Shown: positions 1 through 6,208, counted from the first letter of the stretch. The stretch is 9,172 nucleotides of DNA from Candidatus Melainabacteria bacterium (GCA_026389055.1 JAPLIO010000122.1:1-9172); one strand, 5' to 3'. The notes: generated by a model from the letters alone, not told the origin. Program-made: numbers and translations.

Positions 1-49
1 CTATTTTCAACGTGCAAGCCAACAAGTCAACCCTTGAGAGGGGTTTATT

Positions 50-70
50 AAGGGGGCGTGGAGCCCCCTT
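50..70 (+). terminator. Possible terminator hairpin of an upstream gene
   Basis: A perfect 8-bp GC-rich stem is seen: AAGGGGGC at 50-57, loop GTGGA, GCCCCCTT at 63-70. It is followed by GATTTT, a short U-rich tail. It lies just after the stop codons of the possible edge reading frames, as expected for an intrinsic terminator. The T tract is poor, so it could also be part of a repeat cluster together with the next hairpin. Confidence 0.45.
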
Positions 71-87
71 GATTTTGCGGGGGGTTT

Positions 88-112
88 GGGGGGTGGTCAA
101 ATACCACCCCCC
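88..112. repeat. Perfect 10-bp G/C inverted repeat
   Basis: GGGGGGTGGT (88-97) and ACCACCCCCC (103-112) are exact reverse complements around the 5-nt loop CAAAT. The hairpin lies 17 nt after the preceding one and lacks a T tract on either strand. It may be a bidirectional barrier to transcription or a REP-like extragenic palindrome. No second copy was seen in the window. Confidence 0.5.
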
Positions 113-141
113 ATGAAGCTTTAGCCCAATGCTATCAACGT

Positions 142-165
142 TTCCGCATTATTGTTACGAAGCGT
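142..165 (+). repeat. Solo copy of the 24-bp repeat unit
   Basis: This unit begins TTCCGCATTA and ends TTACGAAGCGT. Two more copies flank the 2509-2731 element, one inverted (2509-2532) and one direct (2708-2731). Each of those differs from this copy at a single base. Three near-identical 24-mers in 9 kb indicate a dispersed repeat family. This copy has no obvious partner nearby, so it may be a solo terminal repeat left by an older element. Confidence 0.6.
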
Positions 166-239
166 AAAATAGTATAAATGGGTATGAGAATGGATAGTGG
201 TATCCTTTTAAAAAAGATGGTTGAATTTTACTAGCACAA

Positions 240-268
240 GAGACATTGCTTTTTGTTTTTATTATAAT
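240..268 (+). promoter_or_regulatory. Putative sigma-70 promoter of the symporter gene
   Basis: A perfect -10 hexamer TATAAT lies at 263-268. GAGACA at 240-245, matching 4 of 6 consensus -35 bases, sits exactly 17 nt upstream. Transcription would start near 275 and give a leader of about 95 nt before the ATG at 370. The assignment rests on consensus matching only. Confidence 0.45.
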
Positions 269-293
269 AAGGGATAGTCAATGATCATCCCTT
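269..293 (+). promoter_or_regulatory. Inverted repeat at the predicted transcription start
   Basis: AAGGGAT (269-275) and ATCCCTT (287-293) form a perfect 7-bp inverted repeat around 11 nt. The inner part contains the palindrome ATGATCAT. It begins at the predicted transcription start, so it could be an operator for a repressor or a 5'-end RNA hairpin. A short T-rich stretch follows it, so an attenuator is also possible. No regulator gene is visible in the window. Confidence 0.3.
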
Positions 294-369
294 TGTTTTC
301 AATGAATATGTACGCACAAAAAACGTTTTTGCCATCACTAAAAATTTAAAAAAGGACTTTTCCATCACT

Positions 370-1737
370 ATGAGCAGATTTCTATGGTTAATGCTTCTAG
401 CCCTCGGGCTTGGTACCAAACGCCACTGGCACATTCTTTTCGCTATTATTTTAGGAGCAACGCTGGGCTTGGTTTTCAGCAACGCTCAGGATTTTAGCGT
501 ATTGCATGCTGTTTTCAAGTTTGTGGGGCAATTGTTTATTCGACTAGTGCAAATGCTGGTTATTCCATTGGTTGTTAGCTCCTTGGTGGTAGGCGTTACC
601 AGTGTTGGCGACCATAAACAACTGGGGCGTATGGGCGGAAAAGTGTTTCTTTGGTTTTTAGTTTTTATGGTCATTAGTTCCTTTCTAGGGCTAGGCTTGG
701 CATTAATTTTTGAACCTGGGGTGAACTTGCAACCGCAATTGCAGGACCCTGATAGTGTCTTAAATAGTGTTATTAACACGTATAAATCTGATTGGGCGAA
801 AGATTTAACCCATGCCAATATTTCGGTTCAAGGGCTAAGCGATTTATTCTTGAATTTGATTCCTAAAAACCCCATTCAGGCGTTGGCTAACATGGAAATG
901 TTACCGTTGGTTCTGTTTACCTTCTTGTTTTCAGGGGCATTAACCGCTTCAGGCGAAACAGGCAGACCCGTTATTCAGTTTTTTGAAGGCTTATTCCAAG
1001 CCACCATGAAACTAACCGATTGGGTGTTTTTAGTCGCCGTACCGGGTATTTTTTCATTAACCTTTATTGCCGTAGCGACTGCTGGGCCTCAAATTTTTCA
1101 GCTATTGGCTCCTTACGCCATGTTGATTTTAGCAGGGTTGATGATTCAAACCTTTGTCATTTTTCCCATTTTTCTTAAAGTGTTTGCTAAAGTTAGTTTT
1201 TTACAGGTGTACAAAGCTATTTCTGAAGCTATTATGGTTGCTTTCGGTACGGCTAGTAGTTCGGCTACGTTGCCTGTAACCATTGCTTGTTGCGAACGCA
1301 GGGTGGGTATTTCTAACCGTATTGCCAGCTTCGTTTTGCCAACGGGTGCCAGCATCAACAAAACGGGAACCACCATGTTTGAAGCGTTTGCGGTGGTTTT
1401 CCTTTGCCAAGCGTATGGTATTCATTTAGATGTTACCCAGCTCAGTTTAGTGGTGCTGTTTGCTATTTTAGCTTCTGTAGCCACACCAGGGGTACCGAGT
1501 GCGGGCTTAATTACAATGAGTATTGTGATTAGTAGCTTGGGCGGTAATTTACTTTCAATTGCGGGTGGCATTGCTTTGCTTTGGCCCATTGATCGTGCGT
1601 TGGATATGTTGCGGACGACCATTAACGTGATTTGTAGCTGTACGGTTTCCACGTTGGTGGCGGCACAGGAAGATGAATTAAACCGAGATGTGCTAGCGGG
1701 TACCGAACAGTGGGAAAATGTGATTAAATCTACTTAA
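370..1737 (+). CDS. Dicarboxylate/amino acid:cation symporter (DAACS/SLC1 family)
   Basis: This 455-residue membrane protein matches the GltP/DctA/GltPh glutamate-dicarboxylate transporter family in length and layout. Several hydrophobic segments are followed by the re-entrant hairpin motif SSSATLP (296-302), the unwound TM7 motif (about 326-335), the HP2 motif TPGVPSAG (372-379) and the TM8 signature with D408, D412, R415 and N419. R415 and D412 align with substrate-binding R397 and D394 of GltPh, so an acidic substrate is likely. Unusually, the TM7 motif reads NKTGT where NMDGT is usual, so the Na3-site aspartate is a threonine (T332). The TM8 sodium aspartate (GltPh D405) is a serine (S423). 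Coupling to sodium may therefore differ from the model protein. AGGA at 353-356 lies 13 nt before the start, a weak ribosome site. A promoter precedes the gene and a strong terminator follows, so it appears monocistronic. The exact substrate is not determinable. Confidence 0.93.
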   Translation: MSRFLWLMLLALGLGTKRHWHILFAIILGATLGLVFSNAQDFSVLHAVFKFVGQLFIRLVQMLVIPLVVSSLVVGVTSVGDHKQLGRMGGKVFLWFLVFMVISSFLGLGLALIFEPGVNLQPQLQDPDSVLNSVINTYKSDWAKDLTHANISVQGLSDLFLNLIPKNPIQALANMEMLPLVLFTFLFSGALTASGETGRPVIQFFEGLFQATMKLTDWVFLVAVPGIFSLTFIAVATAGPQIFQLLAPYAMLILAGLMIQTFVIFPIFLKVFAKVSFLQVYKAISEAIMVAFGTASSSATLPVTIACCERRVGISNRIASFVLPTGASINKTGTTMFEAFAVVFLCQAYGIHLDVTQLSLVVLFAILASVATPGVPSAGLITMSIVISSLGGNLLSIAGGIALLWPIDRALDMLRTTINVICSCTVSTLVAAQEDELNRDVLAGTEQWENVIKST

Positions 1738-1757
1738 TTGCTTTGCTGAAAAACTTT

Positions 1758-1791
1758 AAAAAACGAACGATTCATCAATCGTTCGTTTTTT
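1758..1791 (+). terminator. Intrinsic terminator of the symporter gene
   Basis: A perfect 15-bp stem is formed by AAAAAACGAACGATT (1758-1772) and its reverse complement (1777-1791) around the 4-nt loop CATC. The descending arm ends in six Ts. It lies 20 nt after the symporter stop codon and before gmk, so it should isolate gmk from read-through. The A-rich ascending arm also gives a T run on the minus strand, so it could work in both directions. Confidence 0.9.
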
Positions 1792-1822
1792 GTTGGGATA
1801 CTTATCCTCATTTAATGATAAA

Positions 1823-1852
1823 ATAAAGAAAATGACGTTCATTTTTCTTTAT
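1823..1852 (+). promoter_or_regulatory. Inverted repeat just upstream of gmk
   Basis: ATAAAGAAAATGA (1823-1835) and TCATTTTTCTTTAT (1839-1852) are complementary over 13 bp with one bulged T, around the centre CGT. The repeat ends 16 nt before the gmk ATG. A possible -10 (TAAAAT, 1819-1824) overlaps its left edge, but no good -35 at the right spacing was found. It could be an operator or a leader hairpin close to the ribosome site GAAAG (1854-1858). No regulator is identified. Confidence 0.35.
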
Positions 1853-1868
1853 AGAAAGTAGCTATTGA

Positions 1869-2474
1869 ATGATAATGACTATCAGCGAAAATCAATCCCG
1901 CTCATCTGGCAGACTAATTTTATTTACAGGGCCTTCAGGCGTGGGTAAGAATAAAATTTTAGACGTCCTATTTTGCTTGCACCCAAACCAATTAAAGTAT
2001 TCCATTTCCACCACTACCCGCCTTCCGCGTACAGGGGAAGTGGATGGCACGGATTATTACTTTGTTTCCACCCAAGCCTTTGAATCCCTCATTGCCCAAG
2101 ATGGCTTTTTGGAATATGCCCAATATAATGGGCAGTATTATGGCACGCCTAAAGCTAAAATCAATGAATGGTTGGCAGCAGGGCTGGATGTGGTGCTGGA
2201 AATTGAAACCCAAGGTGCGTTGCAAATAATGGAACAAGTGCCTGCTAACCAGTTGTTTTCTGTGTTTATTTTGCCCCCTGAACCAGCGATTGAAACGTTA
2301 CGGGCAAGGCTTCAAACCCGCAATACGGAAACCCCTGAACAGATTGAAGCACGGCTAGTGCAATCCCAGCGGGAATTGTTGGAAGCCCCGAAGTTTCAGC
2401 ATCAGCTTGTTAACTGGGTAGTGGCAGATACCGCTAAGGCGTTAAGCCAGTTGCTGTACCCTGAAACAGACTAA
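1869..2474 (+). CDS. gmk: Guanylate kinase, with unusual P-loop
   Basis: Guanylate kinase phosphorylates GMP to GDP with ATP, an essential cytoplasmic step of purine nucleotide synthesis. The 201-residue length is normal. The GMP-binding region is intact: SISTTTRLPR (45-54) followed by GEVDGTDYYFV (56-66) supplies the usual Ser, two Arg and Tyr ligands. FLEYAQYNGQYYGT (80-93) supplies E82 and Y91. LEIETQGA (110-117) matches the LEIDxQGA motif but has Glu for the second acidic residue. The P-loop reads GPSGVGKNK (21-29). The Ser/Thr normally found directly after the lysine, or one residue later in the GKGT form, is replaced by Asn-Lys. The ATG at 1869 is preferred over ATG 1875 because GAAAG lies 10 nt upstream. 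The gene sits between a terminator and a repeat element, so it is probably transcribed alone. Family identity is secure, but catalytic competence is less so. Confidence 0.93.
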   Translation: MIMTISENQSRSSGRLILFTGPSGVGKNKILDVLFCLHPNQLKYSISTTTRLPRTGEVDGTDYYFVSTQAFESLIAQDGFLEYAQYNGQYYGTPKAKINEWLAAGLDVVLEIETQGALQIMEQVPANQLFSVFILPPEPAIETLRARLQTRNTETPEQIEARLVQSQRELLEAPKFQHQLVNWVVADTAKALSQLLYPETD

Positions 2475-2508
2475 TCTAAACCCTGTTAGCTTTTTTTATT
2501 TAATCTTT

Positions 2509-2731
2509 ACGCTTCATAACAATAATGCGGAAGGTGCATTGTACCGTTATTTGTTGAGATTATCGCTGGTTAGTCGTAGTGCGATGTTATTTACATCTTA
2601 GGCGGGCGTACACAGAGGTACCGCCCCTACAGTATTCTTTAGATAGTTTAATGTAGGGGAGACCCTTGTGGTCGCCCAAATCAAGATTTTATGACGTTTT
2701 AAAGCGTTTCCGCATGATTGTTACGAAGCGT
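2509..2731. mobile_element. MITE-like element with 24-bp terminal inverted repeats
   Basis: The 24-bp sequence at 2509-2532 is the reverse complement of 2708-2731 except at two positions. Together they bound a 223-bp segment without a gene. Inside are two GC-rich hairpin modules (2598-2677). The flanks are nearly the same: TTTAATCTTT at 2499-2508 and TTTAAATCTTT at 2731-2741, overlapping the repeat by one base. This would fit a target-site duplication with a one-base difference, although AT-rich flanks can match by chance. The element lies between the convergent gmk and M23 genes, a tolerated insertion site. It encodes no transposase, so movement would need a helper. It might instead be a simple extragenic repeat cluster. 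Confidence 0.5.
2598..2677. repeat. Pair of GC-rich hairpin modules sharing a GTAGGGG end
   Basis: Module one (2598-2632) contains GGCG and GTAC arms facing GTAC and CGCC, and ends CCCCTACAG. Module two (2652-2677) starts TGTAGGGG and pairs GGG and GACC with GGTC and CCC across one mismatch. The modules point in opposite directions, so GTAGGGG ends face each other across about 20 nt. The same module family recurs at 8870-8938 in the other arrangement, which supports a dispersed extragenic palindrome family. Confidence 0.5.
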
Positions 2732-2750
2732 TTAAATCTTTGAATGGCTA

Positions 2751-3677
2751 TTAAGTGGTTAAATACGCTAACGGATTTTTCGTTTGCCCGTTTACCACTA
2801 CTTCAAAATGCAGATGCGGCCCTGTAGAATGCCCTGTACTACCTACTTTAGCAATACGTTCACCTTTAGCCACCCACTCTCCTACAGAAACGTGCAGTTT
2901 GGAACAATGGGCATACTTGGTACGAACCCCGTTACCGTGGTCAATAACAACCAACTTACCATAGCCTTGTTCCCAACCAGAATAAACCACGGTACCCGCA
3001 TTGGCGGCATAAATACCAACGCCGTAAGGAGCCATAAAATCAACACCACGGTGCAACCTACCCCACCGATGCCCAAAATGAGACGATACCTTCAAGTGGC
3101 TTAGCGGACGCCGAAAATCAAACACGCTTTTCATGGCGGGTCGCCACCACGAATGATTATTGGTATCAGCTGGTTGATAAGCAGGCGGGGTGGCTGGGGC
3201 GTTTAAGGCTTCTTCCAAGGTTTCTCGTTTTTTCTGTTCGGGTAACGATAACGAAGGAATTGGGGCGGTATCTTCAAATAAATCAACCACATGGGTAGCC
3301 GTTGCACTTTTTTTTAGGGTTTGCTTCGGTTGTGCTTGTTGGCGGGTAGGGGTCGTCTCTGTTTCAAAAGTTAAGGTATCATCCACGGCGGAAGTGGGTG
3401 GGGTTGCCAAGCTGGTAGTAGCCACTGTTGTAAAGGCGATGGATTGGTTAGCTTGGGTGTGCTGGGCTGTAGCAGGGTCTACTGCATCAAAAACGTCCGT
3501 CGGTAGGGGTTCTGCACTGGCGGTTAATTCTGTTAGTAAGCGGTTATTTTTAGGTGCCTTAGCCGTATTTTTTTTATTGATGGATTGGCGTGCTACTGGG
3601 GCTTCTTCACTAACAGGGGTATTGGTTGCCCCTATCATCAACCCGCCTGAAAGCATTAAGCCTATTAGCATAATCAA
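2751..3677 (-). CDS. M23 (LytM) family metallopeptidase, peptidase-bearing frame
   Basis: This frame encodes a zinc endopeptidase predicted to cut peptidoglycan cross-links outside the cytoplasmic membrane. Numbered from the TTG at 3677 (308 residues), residues 4-17 are hydrophobic. Residues 18-180 form a low-complexity Thr/Ala/Pro/Gln-rich spacer. The M23 domain covers about 186-308. All metal and catalytic positions are present: H209 and D213 in HRGVD, H257 in YAHCS, and H288 and H290 in HLH. The fold signature SSHFGHRWGRLHRG is clear, so the enzyme should be active. Possible starts are TTG 3677 and ATG 3671, both after AAAAGG, but neither gives a basic signal-peptide n-region. Read as a -1 continuation of the overlapping upstream frame, the segment starts KKKGLLIMLIG and becomes a good membrane anchor. 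The peptidase call is firm, but the true N-terminus is not. Confidence 0.85.
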   Translation of the reverse strand: MIMLIGLMLSGGLMIGATNTPVSEEAPVARQSINKKNTAKAPKNNRLLTELTASAEPLPTDVFDAVDPATAQHTQANQSIAFTTVATTSLATPPTSAVDDTLTFETETTPTRQQAQPKQTLKKSATATHVVDLFEDTAPIPSLSLPEQKKRETLEEALNAPATPPAYQPADTNNHSWWRPAMKSVFDFRRPLSHLKVSSHFGHRWGRLHRGVDFMAPYGVGIYAANAGTVVYSGWEQGYGKLVVIDHGNGVRTKYAHCSKLHVSVGEWVAKGERIAKVGSTGHSTGPHLHFEVVVNGQTKNPLAYLTT

Positions 3678-3691
3678 CAGGCCTTTTTTTT
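3660..3691 (-). other. Possible -1 frameshift site joining two frames
   Basis: Read on the minus strand, the upstream frame runs ACC AAA AAA AAG GCC TGT TGA. It contains A AAA AAG (3689-3683), the slippery heptamer best known from E. coli dnaX, within an A8 run. Slipping back one base continues as GGC CTG TTG ATT ATG into the M23 frame. Immediately downstream, GCCTGTT (3682-3676) can pair with AATAGGC (3666-3660) using one G-U pair. That hairpin has no spacer from the slippery site, which is not the usual 5-9 nt. Transcript slippage on A8, a real frameshift mutation or a one-base sequencing deletion would give the same picture. Confidence 0.45.
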
Positions 3692-4054
3692 GGTTGCAGG
3701 CAGATTTTTCCCATTGATGGGGCGGAAGGTGCTATTTAATTGGTTGGTAAAACGTAAGTTGTTTTGAGCATTGGGGGGTGGGGGTAGGGGAATAGCGGTA
3801 GCGGGCTGTTGGCTAGCTAGCTTTAGTATACTGGCTACGGCTTCAGATTGAACTTTGGGTTGGGCAGGCACGCTTAGTTGGGCGAAGGCTTGGGTTTTTT
3901 GCCAGCCTTGGGTGGTTTTTTTCTGCATAATGGGGAAGGGGGTGGGGGGCGATGTTATGGCGTTAGTAGGTTGCTCAAGTAGGAAGGCGGTGTTAAAGCC
4001 TTTGGTTGGTTTTTTAACTTGAAAGGGGTTTTTCTGTTTTGCTTGGGTAGGCAT
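3674..4054 (-). CDS. Pro/Gln-rich N-terminal part of the M23 protein, or separate small protein
   Basis: This frame has no recognisable domain. It is hydrophilic, with many Lys/Gln residues at the start (K-Q-K-N-P-F, V-K-K-P-T-K), a central Pro/Gln region, and a four-proline run in IPLPPPPNAQN. It ends K-K-K-A-C and stops by overlapping the TTG of the M23 frame (TTGA). The frame stays open to a TTG at 4117, directly after a stop. That codon lies inside a candidate -10 box (4117-4122), so ATG 4054 is chosen, although it has no clear ribosome site. With a -1 shift at 3683-3689 the two frames give one protein of about 434 residues: cytoplasmic proline-rich tail, KKK, one membrane helix, low-complexity linker and external LytM domain. 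This type II layout is familiar for anchored peptidoglycan hydrolases. Reading it as an independent gene is less attractive. Confidence 0.5.
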   Translation of the reverse strand: MPTQAKQKNPFQVKKPTKGFNTAFLLEQPTNAITSPPTPFPIMQKKTTQGWQKTQAFAQLSVPAQPKVQSEAVASILKLASQQPATAIPLPPPPNAQNNLRFTNQLNSTFRPINGKNLPATKKKAC

Positions 4055-4116
4055 AAGGGGCTGGGGGATGCTCTCTGTTTTATTTTGAACACTGGCTAAC
4101 AGATAATGACAGTACA

Positions 4117-4122
4117 ATTATA
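4117..4122 (-). promoter_or_regulatory. Candidate -10 box for the M23 locus
   Basis: TATAAT is read on the minus strand at 4122-4117. No consensus -35 lies 16-18 nt upstream, so the support is one perfect hexamer in a suitable place. If used, transcription would start near 4110 and initiation at TTG 4117 would be excluded. Confidence 0.3.
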
Positions 4123-4151
4123 AAGTAATAAAAAGTGCAGAAGGGGAAACA

Positions 4152-4265
4152 ATGCCTCCTTACGACAAAATTGTTACATTGCTATCCTCTCAATTGATAG
4201 CTGTATCAAAGTTTGAATTAGCACAAAATTCTGATTCGAGATGCCACAGGGGAACGATCGTTTAA
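4152..4265 (+). CDS. Possible 37-codon small ORF
   Basis: A purine-rich ribosome-site-like sequence AGAAGGGG (4139-4146) lies 5 nt before ATG 4152. The frame runs 37 codons, beginning MPPYDKIVTLLSSQ and ending RGTIV. It has no recognised motif, and its middle is weakly amphipathic. It fills the gap between the start of the minus-strand M23 locus and the end of the minus-strand desulfurase. It could be a chance ORF, as the only support is the ribosome site and its position. Confidence 0.2.
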   Translation: MPPYDKIVTLLSSQLIAVSKFELAQNSDSRCHRGTIV

Positions 4266-4280
4266 TTTCTTTTTGTGCTA
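4219..4280. repeat. 10-bp inverted repeat with a 42-nt loop after the desulfurase
   Basis: TAGCACAAAA (4219-4228) and TTTTGTGCTA (4271-4280) are exact reverse complements. The loop contains the 10-bp palindrome AACGATCGTT (4253-4262). The repeat starts 1 nt beyond the desulfurase stop codon. It does not look like a classical terminator because no T tract follows on the minus strand. It could be a 3'-end RNA structure or a protein-binding pair of half-sites. Confidence 0.35.
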
Positions 4281-4281
4281 G

Positions 4282-5486
4282 CTAGATTGTTTCAACCGAG
4301 CGAACAGGCAGTTTGATAATGCTTTGCATTGCCGATAAAAACGCCTGCAAATCTGCCTGCGTAGTGGTAGCACCCATTGAAACCCGCACACTGCTTTGAG
4401 CAATTGCCTTCGGTTTACCCATTGCCAACAACACCGCAGAAGGTTCAACCGCCAGCCCCGCATGGCAAGCAGACCCCGAAGAAACAGCAATCCCCCGAAT
4501 ATCCAACTGCAACACCAACTGTTCACCCAAATAGGGTGGAAAGGATGCATTCACAATGCCCGCCACCCGATTGTTCGGCTCCAACGGGGTGTTCATAACG
4601 CACCGTTCGCCAAACAGCGTTTGCAGTTGTTCCATCAGCCAAGCCGTCAATACCGTTAAATGCTGGTGCGTTTGATTGAGAGCGTCTAGTTTTAGCGATA
4701 ACGCCGTAGCCAAGCCCACGGCATGGGGTACGGCCACCGTACCAGGGCGAATGCCTACTTCTTGGCTACCCCCAAAACACAGCGGAGCCAACGCTGAAAA
4801 CCCCACCTGCGAACAGACCAAAAAGCCTCCCCCTTGGGGGCTTGAAATTTATGCCCTGATGCAGTGGCAAAATCTACCCCAAGGGCGGATAAATTGATGG
4901 GGAGTTTCCCAATGATTTGCACCATATCGCTATGAAACAGGCAGGCAGAGTTTTTCGTTTTGACGGCTTGCACGAGGGCTTCAATAGGTTGAAGCACCCC
5001 TGTTTCATTATTGGCGTGCATAACGGAACATAAAATGGTTTCGGGGGTTAAGGCTTCAACCAGTTGAGCAACCGTTAGCCTGCCTTCGTTTTCCGCATGC
5101 GGATAAAGCAACGTTAAGGCAATAGCCCCCACCCGTTCAAGATGTTGAGCCACGGCTAGCACGGCTGAATGTTCCGTGGCGGAAACGATAAAATGCGGTC
5201 GACATTGTTTATCGGGGTGCGTTTCTACCCAACGTCGAAGCACGCCTTGAAGGACGATATTATTGCCTTCCGTACCGCCTGAAGTGAACAGTAGGTGGTG
5301 CGATTGTTCGGAAACGCCTAGCAGATGGAGTAGGGTTGTTCGGGCTTGTTCTAGGGCTGTTTTGGCGGATTGCCCTGCTTCATGCAGGCTAGCGGGGTTG
5401 CCAAAATCCGTCAAGGCGTAGGGGGTCATTGCTTCCCACACTTGGGGGTGGCAGGCACTAGTAGCCGCAAAATCAAGGTAAAGCAT
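4282..5486 (-). pseudogene. Cysteine desulfurase (NifS/IscS family), interrupted by one frameshift
   Basis: This PLP enzyme takes sulfur from cysteine for Fe-S clusters and thio-modifications. The first frame (5486 to about 4830) carries TSGGTEGNN (68-76), the H106 motif ATEHSA, HANNETG (157-163), HSDMVQ (185-190) and the PLP lysine K213 in SGHKFQAPKG. It then runs into unrelated sequence. A second frame, from about 4833 to the TAG at 4282-4284, continues with GGGFLVCSQVGF, GGSQEVGIRPGT and the catalytic-cysteine loop SSGSACHAG. Adding one G to the G5 run (plus-strand C at 4829-4833) gives APKGGGFLVC and a normal 401-residue enzyme. Every key residue is otherwise present, so the break is recent, a sequencing slip, or bypassed by slippage. 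The run is part of the palindrome CCCCCTTGGGGG (4829-4840), a difficult stretch for sequencing. The gene is last in the purA operon, 20 nt after the endonuclease gene. Whether it is IscS- or NifS-type cannot be settled here. Confidence 0.85.
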
Positions 5487-5506
5487 GGTAAAACAAGCCT
5501 TAGATT

Positions 5507-6208
5507 CTAGGTGGTAATGAATTGTTCTTTCCCATATTTAGAGAAATAGTAGTAGACACTACCAATAGCTATTTTCAATGCGATATTAAACATCTCATCA
5601 ACCGTCCAAGGGTCTACTCTAAAGTAAAACGATCCTCGGTTAAACTTATCGGATTGTGTATAGAGATACTCCTTATTAAGCTCCCCGAACATCGCAATAG
5701 TGGTTACTCTATCCAAAATCGTTGAATCTTCTGAAAAATCACAACCATCGCCAAAGCAAATGAAGGGAAAGATACATTCGTCAAGCAACGCTGTTCTAAA
5801 ACCAATCACATTTTTCCCTAGTCTTTCAATGGCATTGCCTTTAGCTTGTGGCTTTTTACCTTCCGAAAGTCTTGAATCGTTAGTGCCTTGGTTTTTCTTC
5901 TCTGTAATTAAAATAGGATATAATTCACCCTTTTTATTTTCTAAACTTAAGATACCCCCATCAGGTCTCATGGAAGATTTGAGGTGATGATGATGAAATT
6001 CTATATTGGGGAATGCTTTTTTTAAATCTTCAATAACATCTTTCAAAAACCATTGTTTTTCTATTCTCAATGAAATACCTTTAAATTCTTTCATTAAAGC
6101 ATTTTGCACCATTGTAATAGCAAGATCTAGCTCTTTCTCTTGTTGAGAGGATATCTCGTTGATTATAGTGTTTTCTCGTTGTTTTCTAAGATCTTCTTTT
6201 TTACTCAT
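5507..6208 (-). CDS. EcoRI-family type II restriction endonuclease
   Basis: This 233-residue protein resembles EcoRI (277 residues) from memory of that sequence. SSMRPDGGI (78-86) matches SSIKPDGGI, and ITEKKNQG (101-108) matches VAEAKHQG. Together they give the PD-(D/E)xK site D83, E103 and K105, equivalent to EcoRI D91, E111 and K113 at a constant offset of 8. AKGNAIERLGKN (122-133) matches AAGNAIERSHKN, the EcoRI segment that contacts GAATTC, including N141, A142, E144 and R145. FPFICFGDGCDF (147-158) also aligns with FPYVLFLEGSNF. The predicted target is GAATTC, or at least an AATT-centred site. The gene starts 1 nt after the methyltransferase stop, and GGAG lies 10 nt before the ATG, so the pair should be translationally coupled. 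It is markedly AT-rich (15 G+C in 6001-6060). No controller gene is visible. Family assignment is strong, while specificity is inferred. Confidence 0.85.
   Translation of the reverse strand: MSKKEDLRKQRENTIINEISSQQEKELDLAITMVQNALMKEFKGISLRIEKQWFLKDVIEDLKKAFPNIEFHHHHLKSSMRPDGGILSLENKKGELYPILITEKKNQGTNDSRLSEGKKPQAKGNAIERLGKNVIGFRTALLDECIFPFICFGDGCDFSEDSTILDRVTTIAMFGELNKEYLYTQSDKFNRGSFYFRVDPWTVDEMFNIALKIAIGSVYYYFSKYGKEQFITT

Larger units (their letters stand above)
1..369. other. Non-coding lead-in before the symporter gene
   Basis: No convincing complete gene lies in this stretch. At the very edge two plus-strand frames are open, one stopping at 35-37 (ending Q-Q-V-N-P) and one at 49-51. Either could be the last codons of a gene that begins outside the window, but neither is recognisable. 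The stretch then carries two GC-rich hairpins (50-70 and 88-112), one copy of a 24-bp repeat (142-165), a small 5-bp hairpin followed by TTTT (192-209), a probable promoter (240-268) and a leader inverted repeat (269-293). Confidence 0.6.

Noticed and set aside
2509..2731. CRISPR array from repeated 24-mers
   Set aside because: Copies are few, inverted and unevenly spaced, with no regular spacers and no cas genes.
3190..3717. Plus-strand open frame of 175 codons opposite the M23 gene
   Set aside because: It is the complement of the M23 low-complexity linker and hydrophobic segment, has no ribosome site or motif, and the minus-strand frame has clear M23 catalytic residues.
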